A stretch of 11,073 nt of DNA from Faecalimonas sp. (GTDB taxonomy: Bacteria; Bacillota; Clostridia; Lachnospirales; Lachnospiraceae): contig JAHHTN010000069.1 in assembly GCA_020024645.1 (NCBI GenBank), positions 1 through 11,073 of the forward strand. Direction: 5' to 3'. Position numbers and translations under genes: made by a program. Below, in pieces: positions 7,175-11,073 of the stretch. The notes beneath the pieces were generated by a model. The model was given only the letters and a program-made list of their open reading frames with translations, did no database searches and had not been told where the DNA came from. Positions within the stretch are counted from its first letter, which is position 1, and every line of letters begins with the position of its first letter.

Positions 7175-8215
7175 CTACGGTCTTATCGCTACTTTCATCA
7201 CATGTTCTTTTCTATTTTCAAAAATATCATATGCTTTTTCAATCTCTTTCAACGGAAATGTATGAGTAATTAATGGTGTTGTATCTATTTTTTTCTCCGC
7301 AATCAATTTCAAAATTTCATCACAATCACAACCATCTACTCCCCCTGTTTTAAAAATCAAGTTTTTCCCATACATTTGTGGTAACGGAAGTCTTTGTGCT
7401 TCTTCATAAAGAGCAACAATCGTAACAATTCCATTTGGACGTGCAATTTTCCATGCTAATTCAAATGTTTCCGAACTTCCCGCAATTTCTAAAACTTTGT
7501 CAGCACCTCCATGAGCACTATTTTCCTTTACAAAGGTTTCTACATCTATTTCCTTTGGATTAACAACCAATACATTTGGGTATTGATTCTTAATAAATTC
7601 CACTCTCTCTTCATTTGTTTCACATAAAATAATTTTTTTCGGATGTTTCAGCATTACACAAAGCAATGTACAAATTCCTGTTGGTCCACCACCAATAATA
7701 ACAACCGTATCTTCATCTTCTATTTCCGAAATCCTTGTTGCCCAATAGCCAGTTGCTAATACATCTCCTACAAACAACGCCTCTTCATCTGTAACTGTAT
7801 CAAGAATTTTATTTAAGCCCTGCTCAGCAAAAGGTACACGAACATATTCAGCTTGCCCTCCATTTATTCGACAACCTAATGCCCACCCACCATGCTTATC
7901 TGTGCAATTATTCACAAATCCTTTCTTACAAAAGTAACATTCTCCACAGAAAGTTTCCACATTAACTGTTACTCGATCACCAACTTTCACCTTCTTTACT
8001 TCTGTTCCAACTTCCTCCACTACGCCAACCATTTCATGTCCTACAGTAACACCCTTTACTGCCTTTGGAACCGCTCCATGTTTTATATGGATATCACTAG
8101 AACAAATACTGGATAATGTAACACGAACAATCGCATCTGTAGCATTTACTATACTAGGTTTTTCCCTTTCTTTTATACTAAATTTCCCTTTATCCTCGTA
8201 AACATATGCTAACAT
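7175..8215 (-). CDS. Zinc-dependent alcohol dehydrogenase (medium-chain dehydrogenase/reductase)
   Basis: A cytoplasmic NAD(P)-linked oxidoreductase of 346 residues, the usual length for the family. The GroES-like N-terminal domain carries likely catalytic zinc ligands Cys38, His60 (with Glu61 in GHE) and Asp151 (GDVLATGY). It has a complete structural zinc lobe of four cysteines at 90, 93, 96 and 104. The Rossmann domain has GGGPTG at 175-180 and Glu199 at the end of its second strand, which favours NAD. Asp rather than Cys or Glu as the third catalytic ligand recalls the secondary-alcohol and formaldehyde/threonine-dehydrogenase-like branches, but the substrate cannot be read from sequence. 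ATG 8215 has AAGGAA (8226-8221) five bases upstream. It is the last gene of the minus-strand cluster, 50 bp after the ZIP gene. A TATAAT lies in that gap, but without a good -35 box. Confidence 0.9.
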   Translation of the reverse strand: MLAYVYEDKGKFSIKEREKPSIVNATDAIVRVTLSSICSSDIHIKHGAVPKAVKGVTVGHEMVGVVEEVGTEVKKVKVGDRVTVNVETFCGECYFCKKGFVNNCTDKHGGWALGCRINGGQAEYVRVPFAEQGLNKILDTVTDEEALFVGDVLATGYWATRISEIEDEDTVVIIGGGPTGICTLLCVMLKHPKKIILCETNEERVEFIKNQYPNVLVVNPKEIDVETFVKENSAHGGADKVLEIAGSSETFELAWKIARPNGIVTIVALYEEAQRLPLPQMYGKNLIFKTGGVDGCDCDEILKLIAEKKIDTTPLITHTFPLKEIEKAYDIFENRKEHVMKVAIRP

Positions 8216-8265
8216 CGTACTTCCTTCTTTCCCTATTTATCTTTAATCACATTATAAAGTCTTTT

Positions 8266-9060
8266 TTATCCCAATGCCACATCTAATATCATCATTACCA
8301 GAAATCCTACAATAAATCCAATCGTACCTTCTTTTCCCTCCTTACTATTCGTGTCCATATGCGCCTCTGGAATCAACTCTTCTACAACCACATAAATCAT
8401 TGCGCCTGCTGCAAAAGCTAAAAATATAGCAATAGACGATTTTGTCATACTTGCAAAAGTTGCTGCCAAAACAGAAAAGATTGGTTCTACAATCCCTGTC
8501 ATACTTCCTATTAAGAATGCCTTTTTCTTTGACATTCCCTCCTTCATAAGCGGAAGCGAAACCGCTGTTCCCTCTGGAAAATTTTGAATAGCAATACCGA
8601 TTGTCAACGCAATTGCACCTGACATCAATGCTATATTTTCTTTATTTTGTGCTGCCAAAGCGAAAGCAAGCCCTACAGACATTCCTTCAGGAATATTATG
8701 AACAGTTATAGCTAAAACAAGCATAGATGTACTCTGTCTTAATGTAACCGGCTTTTCCCTCTGCTTTTTGTACCACTTATGCAGAAAAAAATCTGCTAAT
8801 AAAAGTATTATCACTCCAAGAACAAACCCTACGGTAATAACTAACCAACCAATCTGTCCATTTTCTTCTGCAAAATCAATTCCTGGCAATAATAATGACC
8901 ATACAGATGCCGCAATCATAACACCACCTGCAAATCCCAAGAATCCATTCTGCCACTTATCACTTATCTGTTTTTTTACGCAAAAAATGCCTGCTGCACC
9001 TAAAGTCGTAACCGAAAATGTAATTAATCCCCCAAGAAAAGCCAAAAAAATTCCATTCAT
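8266..9060 (-). CDS. ZIP family divalent metal transporter (GufA-like)
   Basis: A 264-residue integral membrane protein with about eight hydrophobic segments, predicted to import zinc or another divalent metal across the cytoplasmic membrane. The paired ZIP transport motifs are clear: HNIPEG (121-126) in the fourth segment and QNFPEG (159-164) in the fifth. VEELIPEAH (226-234) supplies a further conserved Glu. His121, Glu125, Gln159 and Glu163 would form the main metal site; Asn160 stands where some ZIPs have Asp, so the second site may be weaker. Which metal is carried cannot be told. I chose ATG 9060 because a near-ideal GGAGGTGA (9073-9066) precedes it; a longer reading from a GTG at 9108 has no ribosome binding site. 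It lies 50 bp after the MATE gene with no terminator, so co-transcription is likely. Confidence 0.9.
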   Translation of the reverse strand: MNGIFLAFLGGLITFSVTTLGAAGIFCVKKQISDKWQNGFLGFAGGVMIAASVWSLLLPGIDFAEENGQIGWLVITVGFVLGVIILLLADFFLHKWYKKQREKPVTLRQSTSMLVLAITVHNIPEGMSVGLAFALAAQNKENIALMSGAIALTIGIAIQNFPEGTAVSLPLMKEGMSKKKAFLIGSMTGIVEPIFSVLAATFASMTKSSIAIFLAFAAGAMIYVVVEELIPEAHMDTNSKEGKEGTIGFIVGFLVMMILDVALG

Positions 9061-9065
9061 ACTAC

Positions 9066-9073
9066 TCACCTCC
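9066..9073 (-). promoter_or_regulatory. Ribosome binding site that fixes the ZIP start
   Basis: On - this reads GGAGGTGA, a full match to the end of 16S rRNA, 5 bases before ATG 9060. It decides the start in favour of the 264-residue form, which begins directly in the first membrane segment as usual for this family. Confidence 0.8.
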
Positions 9074-9110
9074 GTTAGTAATATATGAATGAAATTTTCT
9101 TTTGACACTT

Positions 9111-10472
9111 TTATGAAATTTCTTTTAAAACTTTTTTAAATTGGAAAGCAAATAAAATCGCTGTAAATGTTACCGCTAAAATATCCGCAATTGGCTCAGC
9201 CATATAAACAGCTATCGTTTTATCCGACGTATACAAATGAGGCATAATGTAAATTAATGGAATCAATAAAACAAATTTTCTCATTACAGCTACTGCAATA
9301 GAAGCCTTGGCATTTCCCAATGAATTAAATGTCATTTGACATGCCATTTGAATACCAAACATAAATAATGCAGCTAAATATACACGAAGTGCTGTACTTG
9401 TAAAGTTAAGTAATCCCAAATCTGATGTAAATAAGTTTGCAAAAATTTGTGGGAAAACCATTATCAATGCCCATAATACTCCGGCATAAGCCAAACTAAT
9501 TTTTAATAACAATTTGTATGCCGATTTTACACGTTCTACATTTTTCGCTCCATAATTATAACTAATAATCGGTTGTGCTCCCTGTCCAAGTCCTTGAAGT
9601 GGTAACATTGCAAACTGCATTACACTTGTTAAAATCGTCATCGCACCTACCGCAACATCACCTCCATATTTTAATAGAGAAGAATTAAAGCAAACAGAAA
9701 TCACACTCTCGCTTGATTGCATAATAAATACAGCAAGACCTAACGCTAAACTTGGTAGAATAATTTGTTTTTCCAACTTCATATAACATTTTTTGATTTT
9801 TAAAATCGTTTTCTTCCCAAATAAAAATTGTAATACCCAAATACACGATAATGCCTGTGAAAGAACTGTTGCAAACGCTGCTCCTCTAACACCTAAACCA
9901 AATCCAAAAATAAAAATCGGATCCAATATAATATTAGAAATCGCTCCGATCAACACAGACAACATTCCTATCTTAGCAAATCCCTGTGCAGTGATAAAAG
10001 CATTCATCCCTAGAGTTAACTGTACAAAAATTGTACCGATAGCATATATATTCATATAGTTAACACCATATTCAATTGTATTTTCACTAGCACCAAATGC
10101 CATTAAAAATTGTCTGTTGAAGATGAAAAGTATCAGTGTCAATACTATGGAAATTACAATTTGTAGCGAAAAACAATTCCCTAATGTTTTTTCTGCTGAC
10201 TCTTGATCTCCTTTTCCCATAAAAATAGTGGCTCTCGGAGCACCACCGTTACTAACTAAAGCTGCAAATGCAGTTACAATCATAATGAGTGGCATACACA
10301 CCCCAACACCTGTTAGCGCCAACGCCCCCACATCTTGAATATGTCCGATGTAAATTCTATCTACAATATTATAAAGCATATTGATAATCTGTGCTGTTAC
10401 CGTAGGAAGTGCTAATTTCATGAGCAATTTCCCAATTGGCTCTTTCCCTAAAAACTCTTTATTATCTTTCAT
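9111..10472 (-). CDS. MATE family efflux transporter (MepA-like)
   Basis: A 453-residue inner-membrane protein with about twelve hydrophobic helices in two similar halves, the usual size for cation-coupled multidrug and toxin extrusion pumps. Family features: MLYNIVDRIYIGH (32-44) in the first helix with conserved Asp39, LDPIFIFG (183-190) followed by GVRGAAFATVLSQ (194-206), and QGLGQGAQPIISYNYGA (293-309) in the second half, as in the MepA-type branch. The substrate is not predictable. Only 7 bases separate it from the marR stop, and its AAGGA (10481-10477) overlaps that stop codon, so translation of the two is probably coupled. A MarR gene directly in front is the classical arrangement of mepR-mepA, where the regulator represses the pump until a toxic compound is bound. 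The reading frame is intact. Confidence 0.93.
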   Translation of the reverse strand: MKDNKEFLGKEPIGKLLMKLALPTVTAQIINMLYNIVDRIYIGHIQDVGALALTGVGVCMPLIMIVTAFAALVSNGGAPRATIFMGKGDQESAEKTLGNCFSLQIVISIVLTLILFIFNRQFLMAFGASENTIEYGVNYMNIYAIGTIFVQLTLGMNAFITAQGFAKIGMLSVLIGAISNIILDPIFIFGFGLGVRGAAFATVLSQALSCIWVLQFLFGKKTILKIKKCYMKLEKQIILPSLALGLAVFIMQSSESVISVCFNSSLLKYGGDVAVGAMTILTSVMQFAMLPLQGLGQGAQPIISYNYGAKNVERVKSAYKLLLKISLAYAGVLWALIMVFPQIFANLFTSDLGLLNFTSTALRVYLAALFMFGIQMACQMTFNSLGNAKASIAVAVMRKFVLLIPLIYIMPHLYTSDKTIAVYMAEPIADILAVTFTAILFAFQFKKVLKEIS

Positions 10473-10479
10473 TTTTTCC

Positions 10480-10917
10480 TTACCTTTCTAGGCCTTCAAA
10501 AACATTTTCTAAGATTTTTTCGTTTATCCGAAAGTACATTTTCTTTTCCTCTTCCGAAAGTCCATTAAAAATTTGCTTATTATATACATTTCTTGCTTTG
10601 TCAATTCCAACAATCATCTCATCTGCCTTTTCAGTAATGCAAAGATGCATTTTTCTCCTATCCATCTTATCTGGAAAGCGCTGAAGAAATCCTTTCTGAA
10701 TAAGAGACTCTACTCCTTGAGATACATTCCCTTTTGGAAGCATTCGCCAAGAAGAAATATCTCCTACTGTATCCTTTTCTGGATTATTATGTAAAAATCC
10801 CATGATAATCACTTCTATTTGAGAAAGTGCATATTTTTTTCTTACTGGTTCTAAGCATTTATTATTTAATTTATCTAAACCTCGAATCATTATAAGTATA
10901 TCTGATATCCTTCGCAT
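10480..10917 (-). CDS. MarR family transcriptional regulator
   Basis: A 145-residue dimeric DNA-binding protein of normal MarR length. Helices at both ends would form the dimer interface. The winged helix-turn-helix spans about 31-95, with the recognition helix around PKGNVSQGVESLIQKGFL (61-78) and a wing containing FPDKMDRRK (81-89), matching the usual D-x-R-x wing signature. Cys21 and Cys93 are present but there is no evidence for redox sensing, and the His-rich metal ligands of zinc-sensing AdcR/ZitR are absent. It is first in a minus-strand cluster with a MATE pump, so it probably represses its own operon and is released by a pump substrate. GGAGG lies only 3 nt before ATG 10917, but AAGGA upstream of it gives a better spacing of about 9 nt. 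Candidate operators lie in its leader at 10935-10964. Confidence 0.92.
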   Translation of the reverse strand: MRRISDILIMIRGLDKLNNKCLEPVRKKYALSQIEVIIMGFLHNNPEKDTVGDISSWRMLPKGNVSQGVESLIQKGFLQRFPDKMDRRKMHLCITEKADEMIVGIDKARNVYNKQIFNGLSEEEKKMYFRINEKILENVFEGLER

Positions 10918-10934
10918 AATCCTCCATCCTTTAT

Positions 10935-10964
10935 AGTTCTTTTTAGAATAGTTTTTTTTAGAAC
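10935..10964. promoter_or_regulatory. Candidate MarR operator: tandem 14-bp repeats in the marR leader
   Basis: AGTTCTTTTTAGAA (10935-10948) and AGTTTTTTTTAGAA (10950-10963) are direct repeats with 13 of 14 bases identical and a period of 15. The first contains the inverted repeat TTCT-N4-AGAA. The pair is also bounded by GTTCT (10936-10940) and its complement AGAAC (10960-10964). The site begins about 10 bp downstream of the predicted marR start point, where a bound repressor would block elongation or open-complex formation. Confidence 0.55.
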
Positions 10965-10979
10965 CTTTCTCTGTATTTC

Positions 10980-11007
10980 ATTATATATTCTCATTTCTTT
11001 TTGTCAA
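10980..11007 (-). promoter_or_regulatory. Strong predicted promoter of the marR-MATE cluster
   Basis: Reading on -, consensus TTGACA (11007-11002) and consensus TATAAT (10985-10980) are separated by 16 bp. The start point would be near 10973, giving a leader of about 55 nt that contains the tandem repeats. With no terminator visible in the following gaps, this promoter may drive all four genes down to the dehydrogenase. Confidence 0.8.
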
Positions 11008-11013
11008 CTCGCA

Positions 11014-11033
11014 TTTTTTTTTTTATTTTTTTT
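11014..11033 (-). promoter_or_regulatory. A-tract / UP-element-like stretch upstream of the marR promoter
   Basis: On - this is eight A, one T, then eleven A, ending 6 bp before the -35 box. Position and composition match an UP element that binds the alpha subunits of RNA polymerase, or an intrinsically bent A-tract. It also separates the marR promoter from the outward promoter at the window edge. Confidence 0.5.
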
Positions 11034-11043
11034 AAGAATAGTG

Positions 11044-11072
11044 TTGACATTTTTTATTTCAAGTGTTATATA
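11044..11072 (+). promoter_or_regulatory. Outward promoter at the right edge
   Basis: Consensus TTGACA (11044-11049) is followed after exactly 17 bp by TATATA (11067-11072). It fires to the right, away from marR, so a divergently transcribed gene should begin just outside the window. A third copy of the operator-like sequence, with the 8-mer AGAATAGT at 11035-11042, abuts its -35 box. Confidence 0.6.
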
Positions 11073-11073
11073 A

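Noticed and set aside
8251..8256. TATAAT on - as a separate promoter for the alcohol dehydrogenase gene
   Set aside because: The -10 is perfect but no acceptable -35 box lies 16-18 bp upstream; in AT-rich DNA a lone TATAAT is weak evidence.
9061..9108. Longer ZIP protein starting at a GTG at 9108
   Set aside because: No Shine-Dalgarno sequence precedes it and the extra 16 residues are not membrane-like; GGAGGTGA directly precedes ATG 9060.
10480..10917. Zinc-sensing MarR (AdcR/ZitR) controlling the ZIP gene
   Set aside because: The His and Glu ligands typical of AdcR are missing, and the gene directly next to marR is the MATE pump.
1..11073. Mobile elements, phage genes, CRISPR arrays, toxin-antitoxin pairs, tRNA or rRNA
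   Set aside because: I found no transposase or integrase, no regularly spaced repeats, no target-site duplications, no small paired genes and no clover-leaf or rRNA sequence.

Overview
The window looks like chromosomal DNA from a low-GC Firmicute, most likely a gut-type clostridial species of the Lachnospiraceae. The basis is the AT-rich sequence, strong AGGAGG-type ribosome binding sites, compact sigma-A-type promoters, hairpin terminators shared by converging genes, a class II-type EPSP synthase and an EF-G-2-type paralogue. The 533-residue membrane protein also resembles proteins I recall from that family. The assignment below family level is open. There are nine protein genes and no sign of a transposon, phage, CRISPR array, rRNA or tRNA.

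Left part (1-4382): a short P-loop ATPase gene on + converges on a gene for a 533-residue membrane protein on -, with one hairpin terminator between their stop codons. Upstream of the membrane protein gene, also on -, is an EF-G-like translational GTPase gene with its own promoter and terminator. Its G domain departs from housekeeping EF-G at the catalytic His position and at the NKxD motif.

Middle (4383-7142): a 273-bp divergent intergenic region carries back-to-back promoters. Rightward from it runs a two-gene aromatic amino acid operon, tyrA (prephenate dehydrogenase with ACT domain) and aroA (EPSP synthase, class II motifs). It ends at a hairpin shared with the convergent gene on the other side.

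Right part (7143-11073): four genes on - lie close together in the order marR, MATE efflux pump, ZIP metal transporter, zinc-dependent alcohol dehydrogenase. The gaps are 7, 50 and 50 bp and none contains a visible terminator. A strong promoter with an A-tract lies upstream of marR. Repeated TTTTTAGAAtAGT-like elements, good candidates for the MarR operator, lie in the marR leader and again beside a second promoter that fires out of the right edge. The likely arrangement is a self-regulated MarR/MATE unit with two extra genes downstream and a divergent gene outside the window.

I see no convincing new biological system here. The items most worth a second look are the degenerate G domain of the EF-G paralogue, the repeated operator-like elements at the right edge, and the repeat architecture of the uncharacterised membrane protein.
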